Below, one piece after another: positions 10,402 through 20,007 of a DNA stretch of 64,000 bases (its first letter is position 1; the number at the start of each line of letters is the position of its first letter). A model generated the notes under the pieces. That model was given only the letters and a program-made list of their open reading frames with translations. It ran no database searches and was not told where the DNA came from. The stretch comes from Acipenser ruthenus (lineage: Eukaryota > Chordata > Actinopteri > Acipenseriformes > Acipenseridae), in contig NC_081217.1 in the NCBI RefSeq assembly GCF_902713425.1, forward strand, positions 12,413,585 through 12,477,584, written 5' to 3'. Made by a program: the position numbers and the translations under genes.

Positions 10402-10483
10402 GTAGTCGTGGTCGAGTGGTTAAGGTGATGGACTAGAAATCCATTGGGGTTCCCCTTCGCAGGTTCGAATCCTGCAGACTACG
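10402..10483 (+). tRNA. tRNA-Ser (anticodon AGA), unit 2 copy
   Basis: This is an 82-nt tRNA-Ser with anticodon loop CTAGAAA and intact T-loop GGTTCGAATCC. Compared with the copy at 2201 it has changes in the D-arm (GTCGAGTGG, AAGGTGATGG), in the variable arm, and a 7-66 acceptor mismatch. It is probably still foldable, but is drifting. A T5 run follows near 10493. Confidence 0.75.
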
Positions 10484-10640
10484 TAAGCTTTCTTTTTAAT
10501 TGTATGTGTTCACATGTTTAAAGCTCAGGAAGCCTGAAATATTACTGGTTGTACTTCATATCGCACCGGTTCATTTTGTTAAAGTATGTTCATTTTGGCA
10601 CCATTACAAATGCTGTTGTTTCATTAAAGAAGAAAAGTCA

Positions 10641-10714
10641 TAGCCCGTACGGGGATCGAACCCACGACCTTGGCGTTATTAGCACCATGCTCTAACCAAC
10701 TGAGCTAACCAGCC
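10641..10714 (-). tRNA. tRNA-Ile (anticodon AAT), unit 2 copy
   Basis: The minus strand reads as a 74-nt tRNA-Ile with anticodon loop CTAATAA and T-loop TTCGATC. Relative to the 2448 copy the acceptor has GGCTGGT/ACGGGCT, giving G-T pairs, and the anticodon arm starts GCATGG. Internal promoter boxes are intact. Function is uncertain. Confidence 0.75.
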
Positions 10715-10998
10715 ACATACGAAGTTTGTTATTAAAACCCGAGAAAAACAAGTCCTGCAGACATTTTGATTCTACCAAGATATGTTAAACTGAACAATAA
10801 CACATTCAAATTATTGGAAAGGCATAATTAGAGGCCTCATCTTTCTGAGGCAGTTTAACAGTGTGAAGAAAGTGGCGAGGTGCGGGCTTGCGTTGACTTT
10901 CTCATTTAAAAAACCGTGATTTGAATACTAACAAGAAAAACAAGTAAAATTACCAAACATTCGGTGGACGTTTTTAGAAATAAACAAACAAGAAGAGT

Positions 10999-11080
10999 TG
11001 TCAGAAGTGGGATTCGAACCCATGCCTCCATGGAGACTGCGACCTAAACGCAGCGCCTTAGACCGCTCGGCCATCCTGAC
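10999..11080 (-). tRNA. tRNA-Leu with anticodon TAG (body of the CAG type)
   Basis: The body is the same as the array tRNA-Leu(CAG), with acceptor GTCAGGA/TTCTGAC and D-arm GGCCGAGCGGTCTAAGGC. The anticodon stem-loop is CTGCG-TTTAGGT-CGCAG, so the anticodon is TAG. One C-to-T change therefore turned a CAG reader into a TAG reader, still leucine. The anticodon stem is perfectly paired. One T-stem pair is mismatched (ATGGG against CCCAC). Confidence 0.78.
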
Positions 11081-11511
11081 TTACACCGACAACTTTCCAC
11101 AACACTGCAGCACAATGCTGAACTTCCAATGTCTGACGCTGCAGTAAATCGCCTGGCGTGTGCGTGTACTTCTTCTTTTTCTGTTTATATTAAGGAGGAC
11201 GACTTGTTTTGTCGCATTCTGTATGGGATCACAAGGACACTCCTCTTACAGAAAGAAAATATACGGCAAACAGAGCGATCGCTTCACGGTTAGAAACAAA
11301 ATCAGACCAGTCTGTTAGCAAATGACCTTCATTAAAAAACCACAAAGGCATTACATAAATGTTACAGAAATATTTCGTAGACAGAACAGTTGTAACATAT
11401 TTGAGTACATTTCTAAACAATCTGCTAATAACAGACATAATCTCAAAGCGCTATAATTTATTTTCAGCTCTTATGAAAGACAAATATGGTTGCGCATTAT
11501 ATCACAGAAAA

Positions 11512-12095
11512 CAGGATAATCCTAACGCTTCATTTAATCCCTCGGGTTGTACCGTATGGAGATAGAAGATCCATTTGGATTCACATTGTAATAGTTTTTG
11601 ATCGAGATTATCACCTCCTCGAGCTTGAAATACTTTTTTGTATGCCAAGGTATTTCAGATCTGAAATGGAATGTTTGGCATCTACAGAATGTCTAGCTAG
11701 TGTTGAATGGATATCTTTTCTCCTAATTGAACTTTTATGCTTGCTCAATGCGCAATCGTAACTGTCTAGTAGTTTTACCAACATATTGCAAATGGCAAGG
11801 ACAAAAAATCAAATAAATGACATGCGTTGAAGCACAGGTCATCACTTGTAAGACACTGTACTCTTTTTTCGTTGTATGGCTGTAAAACGCAAACGCATTA
11901 TCACAGGCGGCACAATTACGACATGGAAAAAAAAATCCAGTAGATTTGTCCAGTACACCTAGATCTCTCGAACATGTAAATGAGTCAACCCTTAATAAAC
12001 TCTGTCCGTGTTCATTTCTGTGTATATAACATTGTCTATAACCAATATCTGTTATGTAAGCGTATTGGTATGAAACCAATCGCAATTAATGTGAT
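11512..12095 (-). mobile_element. Penelope-like element, 3' fragment, unit 2 copy
   Basis: This copy has the same limits and coding as the fragment at 3313-3905. It has the cysteine motif PCRNCAACDNA, then VIYLIFCPCHLQYVGKTTRQ, the GIY-YIG core, then the C-terminal tail. Several frame breaks are present. The shared breakpoint with the other copies shows it was duplicated with the unit rather than inserted independently. Confidence 0.75.
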
Positions 12096-12190
12096 CCGTG
12101 TTTTCAGTCAGTTTGATAGTTTTAATCAATCATCGAAAAAGCAGCAGTGCTTTGCAACTGTAGTTCATCTTTCTTACGTTTTGGTAAGAT

Positions 12191-12369
12191 ACCCACTCAG
12201 AACGTATCCGCTTCCTCCAGCCCCCTAAGGAACACTGGAGCGGTCATCAATAACAGCGAACAGTTGGTCAAAAACAACACTCGCTGTCTTCTTCACGCTC
12301 AAAAACGAACACTCTCACTCTTCCTCGTGGATAGCGAGTCCAAACACTTTAGAAATGCATTTCGCTAGC
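12191..12369 (-). pseudogene. U3 snoRNA gene, 3' part, cut by LINE copy 3
   Basis: The minus strand holds the U3 3' domain with boxes D, C and B and the CCACGAGGAAGAG segment, up to the hairpin and GCTAGC. At 12370 the 3' end of a LINE begins, at exactly the U3 base used by the LINE at 4692. The matching 5' stub is not found beyond the LINE. Confidence 0.85.
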
Positions 12370-12503
12370 AATTCTTTTTTATTTATTAACAACTTTTTGC
12401 CATTACAATTTCACCATACAAAAAAACTAAATTTTATAACACATACCAATACTCATCTACCCATGCATACACAGAAATAAAACTCAGTCATCCAACACAT
12501 CCA

Positions 12504-15500
12504 TCAGACCTTTCCATTTTTCCCTACATTTTCCCTCCCCCATTTATACTTTTCCATTCTCATTACTTCTTTCACCTTCCATTCAAAACAATAATAGGCC
12601 TCTAATACAGTGGTTTTGTCTTTTTCTTTTTTCAGTGCTATGTTTCTTTTTTCCCATAAAGCCATTTTTCCCAAACTTATAAGAGTCCAAACAGGTATGT
12701 AATGTTCCTTAGGGAGTTTGAACACCCCCTCTCCAAACATAACACAATCCCCATCTAAAATCCAATTCCCCTCAAATATTTTCATCAAAACTGCGCATTT
12801 CGTCCAGATTTGCTTTGCAAAATAGCACTCCCAGAATACATGTTTAATAGTTTCATAATCATTACATTTACCTCTTGGACACTTTGCCGTGGATGCACAT
12901 CCGTGTCTATGTAATATCTCCCTTACAGGAAGCCTATTTAATGCTCCCAACCTGAGATTGCCACCGCTAACCTTCGACCAGATATTGTCTTGTGGTCTGG
13001 ATCAGCACGCCTTGTTCACCTGGTAGAGTTAACAGTGCCATGGGAGGATGCTGTAGATGAGGCGTATGAGAGGAAGAAACTGCGGTATGCTCAACTAGCC
13101 ACTGAAGCGGAACAGCGAGGATGGAGAGTTCGGGTTTACCCAGTGGAAGTGGGTTGTCGAGGATTTGTGGCACACTCTACAACCCGGTTTCTCAGAGACG
13201 TCGGATTCAGTGGCCAAGAGTTGCCACGTCGCACAGTGAAGAACTTATCTGAAGCAGCAGAGGAGAGCAGCAACTGGCTGTGGTTGAGACGGAAAGATTC
13301 TGGCTGGGGATCTCAAGCACAATAGAAAGAAAGAAACGCTGATGTACAGGTAAGTAAGCTGGGCTGAGTTGAGTGGGGGACGGAGGGGGGTGATGCTGGG
13401 ACGCCAGAATCACCATCGAGCCCTCTTGAGGTGTCGTGGGCTAGTCAACGAAACAATGAGGATGGAAGGTGCCCACTTGAAAACCCCAGAGATGTACCCT
13501 ACTTAGCTCAATCCATACGGTTGTCATGCTGATGCGCTGGGGAGGCCGCACTGTGGTTGATCCCCGGAGCCAGCATCGCAGCCGTTGTGTGTGCTGATGC
13601 GCCAGGGAGGCAAAATAAGCTGATCCCTGGAGCCAGCATTACAATTCAGTCATTAACACCAGACAGAAGGATATCTACATCATCATATGGAAGGAAACGT
13701 AAATGGATGGAGAAACATATGGCTCACATTAGTTTACTGTAAAGCTACGTTTTAGTTGGTGCTTATCTTGGCGAGAGCCGAGTTCAAATCAGCATGAAGT
13801 TTTAACATCTACTCTCGTGTAATGGAAATCATGCAAACGATTCAATAAAAATAACATACAACAGCAGCGACATAGGACATCCCTGCCTCACTCCTCCTTC
13901 CTGTTCTATTTTTCCACTTAAAAACCCGTTAATTTTCACCCTAGTGAAAGCCTCCTTATACATAGTTTTTATCCACCCCATAAAGGTTTGGCCAAAATTC
14001 ATTCTTTCCATTACTTCAAACAAAAAATCATGACTACCCCTATCAAAGGCTTTCTCCTGATCAATATTCATCAAACATGATGGTACTTCCCTTCCATTTA
14101 CCCATTCAATTACATCCCTAATTAATTTTAAATTCAAACCACTGTGTCTGCCCACCACTCCACATGTTTGATCCTCATTTATCAATCTAGGCATTACCTT
14201 TTTTAATCTGTTTGCCATTACTTTACCTAGAATTTTATTTTCCACACATAACAAAGTAACCGACCTCCAATTTTTTAATAAATCTTTATCCCCTTTTTTT
14301 AAAAATTAAACTTATTTCCCCCATCCTCGATGATTCGGCCATCACTCCATCCTTAAGCATCTCACTCTACACTTTAATCAAATCTCCCCCCCAAATTTCC
14401 CAAAAGCACAAATACAATTCTTTTGGAAGCCCATCACACCCAGGTGTTTTCCAATTCTTTAATGATTTTAAAGGTGCCTCCACCTCTTCCTTGTTTATCC
14501 CCCTGTCCAAATCTTCTTTTTCTCCTGACTTAACTTTTTTGTAATGTTACTTAAAAAAACATCACCCTTCTCCTTATCAATTCCTCTTTTTCCAAACAAT
14601 TCCTGATAAATCCTTTGCGCATACTTCAACATCTCTCCATTCTGTTTAATTGACCCATTTTCACTGGTCAGTTCACTAATGAAAATTTTTCTCTGTTTCT
14701 CCCTCATTGTTTGAAAAAAAACCTAGAGCACTTCTCATCCTTTTCATTTTCCTCTACCCTTGCCAGAAAAGTAAATTCCTTAACCTTTTTTTCTAATTTA
14801 CATCTAATCTCCTTTTTCACCTGTTCATATACTTTAACATTCACCTCCCTCCCCTCATTAAGTTCAGAATTCATATTTTCCAGTTTATTTTGCAACTGCT
14901 TCATCTCATATCTCTCCTGTTTCCTCAACTGCTTGCAAAATTGTTGACAGAATTTAGCTATTCTCTTTTTGACTTCCTCCCACCATTTTACCAATTTATC
15001 AAAACTATCTTGCATCCTCCTCCAATTACCATATAAGGCTCTAAACTCTCTCTTAAATCCTCATTCTCCAAAACAGAAATGTTCATTTTCCAATACCCCG
15101 GGCCAATGTCTTGGCTTTTCACTTCAATAGAACTGAAGATAATATAATGATCTGAACACCACATGGGGATAATCTTACAATCACTAATTACACACTCTTT
15201 ATTTACAAAAATATAGTCTAATCTCCTACTCACACCTCTTGAATTTCTCCAAGTAAACCCCTTGCTCTGTCTATTAAATATTCTATAACTGTCCACCAAG
15301 GCATAGTCTCCCACCACCTTTTTCAGATACTTAGCTGAAAAATCTTTTTCATTTACATTTACAACAATCAAATCATCCAGGGAGGTGTTAAAATCCCCCC
15401 AGCCAAAATAACTTTCCTATTCGTGCTCAGCAACTCAGGTAATTTTTTTAAGATTTCCAACCTAGCACTCCTACTGGTTGGTGCATACATATTAATCACC

Positions 15501-15810
15501 CTAAATGCTTCCCAATGTAATTTTATATCTACATACATTAATCTACTTGGTATTATTATTTGTGACTCTTCCAGGAACCAATCAAATCCCATAAAAACCA
15601 TCCCCACTCCACCTGCATGCACATTACCAATGCTCCATAGCGAGGGTCCTGATTTCCATTCTTTTGAAAACCTGTTACAGTCCTCTAAGTTCTTCAAATG
15701 GCACTCCTGTAAAACACAAATCTCAAAATCCAGATTCATTAAAGAGAAAAACAAAGCCGCTCTTTTACTAGAATCCTTCATTCCTCTGGTGTTCATCGAA
15801 ATTACTTTAA
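12504..15810 (-). pseudogene. LINE ORF2, copy 3 family
   Basis: The endonuclease part (14988-15800) has VLQECH, an NMYAPT segment, RRLDYIFV and CSDHYII, and the usual GDFN site is spoiled by a shift near 15380. A basic linker follows (14495-15015). The reverse transcriptase (13829-14254) has INEDQTCG, MNIDQEKAFDRG and GGVRQGCPMS, then is cut by an insertion at about 13835. The C-terminal region (12504-12950) has CPRGKC...HVFWEC, a CCHC-type motif. Many frame breaks show it is dead. Confidence 0.75.
12965..13835 (+). mobile_element. 3' end of a second retroelement with a nuclease-like C-terminus
   Basis: An open frame (about 12975-13325) reads RPDIVLWSGS, then VELTVPWEDAVDEAYERKKL, then VEVGCRGFV. 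The spacing RPD...E...K resembles the restriction-like endonuclease at the C-terminus of R2-type LINEs. This is recognition from memory. About 500 bp of 3' sequence follows, with two direct repeats of a block containing CTGATGCGCCAGGGAGG-like sequence. It interrupts the LINE of 12370-15812 in opposite orientation. Limits are approximate. Confidence 0.55.
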
Positions 15811-15811
15811 T

Positions 15812-16645
15812 TGCCGATGTGTTCTGTCTGGGCCTGACACAGCGGCGACCACTGCACTCTCACTCATTACTGTGGCACTCGTGTTTCCACTGAAAGTCTT
15901 AGCGTGCTGCTGAGCTAGCTCACTGGCATGGCATATTTTTACAGCACCTTCTAAGCTAAGTTCAGTTTCTCTGAGAAGCCGTTGTCTGACTTTCATTTCA
16001 TAAACACCAAAAACAATCTGATCACGAATCATTGATGATTGCAAATCCGAAAAATTACAACTTTGAGCCTTTAGCTTAAGATCAGTTAAGAAGCTATCAA
16101 ATGTTTCTCCTTGTTGCTGCATTCGAGAACGGAACACATACCTCTCGTAGGTTTCGTTTTTTTGGGCGAGCAGTACTTATCGAATTTCTTGATAGCCTCA
16201 TTGAGTGTGTTTCTGTCGTCCTCATTTGCAAATACAAACGTATTATACACTTCGATGGCTTGTGAACCTGCTATAGTTAGCAGCAACGCTATTTTTCTTG
16301 CGTCAGGTTTCGACTCCAATCTGATAGCCGAAATGTACAACATAAAATGCTGCTTGAAAGCTCTCCAATTACTGTCGACATTTCCCGTAAATTTCAATCC
16401 TCCAGGTAGCTTCAAAGTAACCATGACCAATGTATATAGACTACTTCTGGTACCATGTTATCACTAATGTTTTAATAATGAAATCTAATAGTTATTAATG
16501 AACAGCTAGCTTGTGCTAGTCCTTTATTGACATGCTTTTTAAGTTCTTATCAAAACTTCCTGTATCCTGGAAAACTACCTCATAACATACTCTCAAATCT
16601 AGTACTGACACCTTGTGGTCATGATATGCAACTGCCTATCATTAC
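15812..16645 (-). mobile_element. Gypsy-type LTR retrotransposon fossil: Gag fragment and LTR
   Basis: On the minus strand the segment 15802-16430 codes for part of a Gypsy-type Gag (LPGGLKFTGNVDSNWRAFKQ, and a helical capsid-like region ending RETELSLEGAVKICHASELA). Upstream of it at about 16461-16645 is LTR-like sequence. A primer-site-like TGGTACC lies near 16450. It is only a fragment, broken, without pol. It sits at the junction of the two inverted arms of the array. Confidence 0.6.
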
Positions 16646-17047
16646 AAGATCTAGGTGTACTGGACAAATATACTGGATTTTTCCATGTTGTAATTGTGCA
16701 AGTGATGACCTGTGCTTCAACTCATGTCATTTATTTGATTTCTTGTCCTTGCCATTTACAGCATGTTTGTAAAACTACTAGACAGTTACGATTGCGCATT
16801 AATGAGCGAGCATAAAAGTTCAATTAGGAGAAAAGATATCCATTCACCACTAGCTAGACATTTTGTAGATGCCAAACATTCCGTTTCAGATCTTAAATAC
16901 CGTGGCATACAAAAAATATTTCAAGCTCGAGGAGGTGATAATCTCGATCAAAAACTATTACAATGTGAATCCAAATGGATCTTCTATCTCCATACGGTAG
17001 AACCCGAGGGATTAAATGGAGAGCTAGGATTGTCATGTTTTCTGTGA
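16646..17047 (+). mobile_element. Penelope-like element, 3' fragment, unit 3 copy
   Basis: This is the plus-strand copy of the array's Penelope-like fragment, shorter at its 5' side because the Gypsy fossil abuts it. The readable C-terminal part (16763-17047) includes KSSIRRKDIHSPLARHFVDA and ends in CFL-stop. The GIY-YIG core (VIYLISCPCHLQHVCKTT) has C in place of the usual G. Confidence 0.75.
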
Positions 17048-17468
17048 TATAATGCGCAAGCATACCTGTTTTTCATAAGAGCTGAAAATAAATGATAGCG
17101 CTTTGAGATAATGTCTGTTACTGGCAGATTGTTTTGAAATGTACTCAATTATGTTACAACTTTTTTGTCTACAAAACATATCTGTAACATTTATGTAATG
17201 CCTGTGTGATTTTTTCATGAAGTTAATTTGCTAACAGACTGTTCTGATTTGTTTCTAACCGTGAAGCGATCGCTCTGTTTGCCGTATATTTTCTTTCTGT
17301 AAGAGGAGTGTCCTTGTGATCCCATATAGAATGCGACGAAACAGGTCACCCTCCTTAATATAAACAGAAAAAGAACAAGTACACGCACACGCCAGGTGAT
17401 TTACTGCAGCGTCACATTGGAGGTTCAGCAGTGTACTGCAGTGGTGTTGTGCAAAGTTGTCGGTGTAA

Positions 17469-17550
17469 GTTAGGTTGGCCGAGCGGTCTAAGGCGCTGCG
17501 TTCAGGTCGCAGTCTCTCTGGAGGCGTGGGTTCGAATCCCACTTCTGACA
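17469..17550 (+). tRNA. tRNA-Leu (anticodon CAG), unit 3 copy, drifting
   Basis: The anticodon arm CTGCG-TTCAGGT-CGCAG and T-arm GTGGG-TTCGAAT-CCCAC are perfect. The acceptor stem has changed to GTTAGGT against TTCTGAC, leaving a mismatch at 7-66 and an extra G-T pair. Both promoter boxes are present. It may be a weak gene or a young pseudogene. Confidence 0.7.
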
Positions 17551-17848
17551 AATCTGTTTGTTAATATATTTCTTAAAATGTCCACCGAATGCTTGGTATT
17601 TTGATTTGTTTTTCTAGTTAGTATTCAAATCTCAAGGTCGTTAAATGAGAAAAAATCACCGCAAGCCCGCATCTCACCACATCCTTCACACTGTTAAACT
17701 GCCTCATTATGATGAGGCCTCTAATTATGCCTTTCCTATACTTTGAATGTGTTATTGTTGTTTAACATGAGAACATCTTGGTAGAAAAATCATAATGTCC
17801 GCAGGACTTATTTTCCTCGGGCTTTAGTAACAAGTTTCGAGTGTGTGT

Positions 17849-17922
17849 GGCCGGTTAGCTCAGTTGGTTAGAGCGTGGTACTAATAACGACAACGTCGCG
17901 GGATGGATCCCCGTATGGGCCA
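17849..17922 (+). pseudogene. tRNA-Ile pseudogene, unit 3 copy
   Basis: The 74-nt sequence keeps GGCCGGTTAGCTCAGTTGG and the anticodon loop CTAATAA. The T-loop is ATGGATC instead of TTCGATC, so the B box and the T-loop fold are lost. The anticodon-to-T-arm region also carries changes (GACAACG). The acceptor end ATGGGCCA still pairs. Confidence 0.75.
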
Positions 17923-18087
17923 TGAGTTTTTTCTTTAAAGAAACAACAGCATTTGTAATGGTGCCAAAATGACCATTCTTTGAGAAACCGAACCGAAGCG
18001 ATATGAAGTTCAACCAGTAATATTTCAGACTTCCTGAGCTTTAAACATGTATTAGCAATGAACACATACAATTAAAAAGAAAGCTTA

Positions 18088-18169
18088 CGAAGTCTGAAGG
18101 ATTCGAACCTGCGCGGGGCAACACCAATGGCTTTCTAGTCCATCGCCTTAACCACTCGGCCACGACTAC
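18088..18169 (-). pseudogene. tRNA-Ser (AGA), unit 3 copy, degenerate
   Basis: The minus strand keeps the anticodon loop CTAGAAA and the B box GGTTCGAATCC. The anticodon stem is mismatched at 31-39, the T-stem partner is CCTTC rather than CCTGC, and the acceptor 3' strand AGACTTC has two mismatches. The long variable arm is altered to GGTGTTGCCCC. It is likely non-functional. Confidence 0.65.
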
Positions 18170-18583
18170 ATGCTCGCACGGTTATTTTTGAAAATATCCA
18201 AAAGAAGTCAAAAGAAGTAAACACAGTAATGCTATAGATGGCAGTATAGGCTAACTATTGGACCGAAGTCAAAAGCCTTTGTTGAAACTCTGTCCGATTT
18301 GTACAAGGCAAGCACACGTGGGAAATGTAAGTACAATATACTTTCTGTTAACGTTCATAATAATGAATACATCTTTATTTCAAAATATGTAGCTATTTAA
18401 CTGATCTTTTCAAAACACCCTCATACACAAAAACAAAGTAGTTATTTATTTCAACTGAAAAACTGACTTGCTTCATGGCTGCTGACAGAGCACTCGAGCA
18501 TGTTCTGGCTAGCGTGAGCGGATTTAGCAGATAACAAGATCTACAAAATATCACATGCCAATAAAACATACCATAATTATGTT

Positions 18584-18830
18584 CATTTTTATTTATTTAG
18601 CAGACGTCTTTATCCAAGGTGATTTACAGAAACTAGGGATTATGAACTATGCATCAGCTGCAGAGTCACTTACAGTTACATCTCACCCGAAAGACAGAGC
18701 ACAAGGAGGTTAAGTGACTTGCTCAGGGTCACACAATGAGGCAGTGGCTGAAGTGTGATTTGAACCAGGTGACCTCCTGGTTACAAGCCCTTTTTCTTTA
18801 ACCACTGGACCACACAGCCTGCTATAACAA
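18584..18830 (-). mobile_element. SINE with L2-like 3' tail
   Basis: The plus strand begins with the familiar fish tail TTTAGCAGACGTCTTTATCC, the reverse complement of an L2-type SINE 3' end. It continues through a conserved core to CACTGGACCACACAGCC, near the tRNA-like head, so the element reads on the minus strand. It lies immediately downstream of the inverted tRNA-Arg, in a spacer that is uninterrupted in unit 1. Confidence 0.75.
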
Positions 18831-18835
18831 CAAGA

Positions 18836-18908
18836 CACCCCAGATGGGACTCAAACCCTCAATCCCTGGCTTAGGAGGCCAGTGTCTCATCCATTAGGCC
18901 ACAAGGGC
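18836..18908 (-). pseudogene. tRNA-Arg (CCT), unit 3 copy, degenerate
   Basis: The minus strand reads as a 73-nt tRNA-Arg with anticodon loop CTCCTAA and stem CTGGC/GCCAG intact. The D-stem is GCCT against AGAC, the T-loop is TTTGAGT rather than TTCGAGT, and the acceptor is GCCCTTG against CTGGGGT. The extra junction base of the 1690 copy is absent. It is probably a pseudogene. Confidence 0.65.
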
Positions 18909-19687
18909 TGACACCAAAAGCACATTTGGTAGTACTAAAGAAAGTGGGAACAATAGTATCGTGGTTTAATACATCATATCCAAGCCATCGATGGTGTTCA
19001 AACACAGCCGAGTGTTACATTGAGAAAGGGCTGTACTTGTCAGTAAGTATTTGAAATTCAAGATTTATGATTGTGAAGAATTTTAAATATGTTGCTTATT
19101 TGCGCATTGGTAACCTTACATAATTAGGTTTTTGATTAATGCCACTTTCTTACGGACAGTAATCAAGGTGACGATACAAGACCAGAGCCAATAAACCTGT
19201 TATTTTCCTGTCCTTTCATTACCATATTCTAGTGTGCTTGTTTAGAATATGCGTGAATCCTGAAAACGTCTTGCTAATATGTGAACAAAGCCAGCATTCA
19301 CTTTATTGATCACCATGTGGATTAACTGCTATTGGAACACAGATGATTGTGTTAAAGATGTTAATAGACTTTTAATGTACACGTTTTAGAGCTAAACGTT
19401 GTTGAGACAGTTCAAGCGCTGTAGCAGTGTTTAACTGTTTCCTGGATGTTTGCCTTTTGCTCTTACTCTGGAAAAAGTAATACTAATAATAAAAAGTAGG
19501 CAAAACCATTTTTTGAGAACCGCATTTGGCAGAAAAACTAACAGTTTCGAAACACATTTGTAAAGGCATTGGATTCTATTGTGATGTTTCCGAACTGTTG
19601 AACGTTTCTCATTACATGCAGGTTTACTGGCGTGACAAAAAGGCGATTGACGAAAAGAATGCTGTCTCGATAGCAAAATCTTGTCAA

Positions 19688-19754
19688 GCTGAAATAGCTC
19701 AGTTGGGAAAGCGTTAGACTGTAAAGATCCCTGCTTTGATACAGGGTTTTTGCA
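19688..19754 (+). pseudogene. tRNA-Phe pseudogene
   Basis: GCTGAAATAGCTCAGTTGGG followed by AAAGCGTTAGACTG is the 5' half of vertebrate tRNA-Phe. The anticodon loop and the 3' stem have a deletion of several bases, so GAA is lost. The T-arm is degenerate (CTTTGATAC). The ending GGGTTTTTGCA recalls the phenylalanine tRNA 3' end. It stands where unit 1 has its tRNA-Asn relic, next to the L1 insertion. Confidence 0.7.
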
Positions 19755-20007
19755 AACAGCATGACTAGGGTTTTTTTTTCTTCTTTTTTTTTTGTGAACA
19801 TTTTTTATTGTTTTTAGACAATGCACTACAATACTATTCAATATAATAATAGTAATAGCAAACTATTTACAATGCTGGTTGGGACACAAAACCTATACAG
19901 AATTAAACCTAAACAGAATTAAAGTAGGTCTCTCACAGCTGTGACAATTTCCGACCATGATGACATAGATTTGTGCTTAGCACCATGCAGCCTGGCTGTA
20001 GATCCTT

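Larger units (their letters stand above)
10199..12369 (+). repeat. U3/tRNA array unit 2, shortened, plus orientation
   Basis: The order is U3 5' stub, tRNA-Ser, tRNA-Ile, tRNA-Leu, Penelope-like fragment and U3 3' part. It matches unit 1 except for a deletion of about 1.5 kb after position 10265, which removes the U3 upstream region and two tRNA genes. Spacers such as 10500-10640 and 10720-10990 match those of unit 1 and contain nothing else I recognise. Confidence 0.85.
12370..15812 (-). mobile_element. U3-targeted LINE, copy 3 (a different Tx1-like family)
   Basis: This is an APE-type LINE on the minus strand, with ORF2 pieces from about 15800 down to 12504 and a short 3' end joined to U3 at 12369. 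The protein is clearly diverged from the LINEs at 4692 and 30106. For example its endonuclease begins SMNTRGMKDSSKR and its reverse transcriptase has NIDQEKAFDRGSH. It is truncated at about 15812 where a Gypsy-type gag fossil begins. Another retroelement 3' end (about 12965-13835) is inserted in its reverse transcriptase. Confidence 0.8.
16646..19754 (-). repeat. U3/tRNA array unit 3, inverted arm (first part)
   Basis: This is the reverse-complement order of unit 1: Penelope-like fragment, tRNA-Leu, tRNA-Ile, tRNA-Ser, tRNA-Arg and a tRNA-Phe relic. It continues at 29500-30105 after an L1 insertion. Spacers 18170-18580 and 18909-19680 match 1764-2200 and 930-1689 inverted, with no extra gene seen. 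A SINE is inserted next to tRNA-Arg. Confidence 0.85.

Noticed and set aside
12990-13325. A conserved host gene
   Set aside because: The frame starts in mid-domain, follows a LINE breakpoint and resembles retroelement C-termini, so it was assigned to a retroelement.
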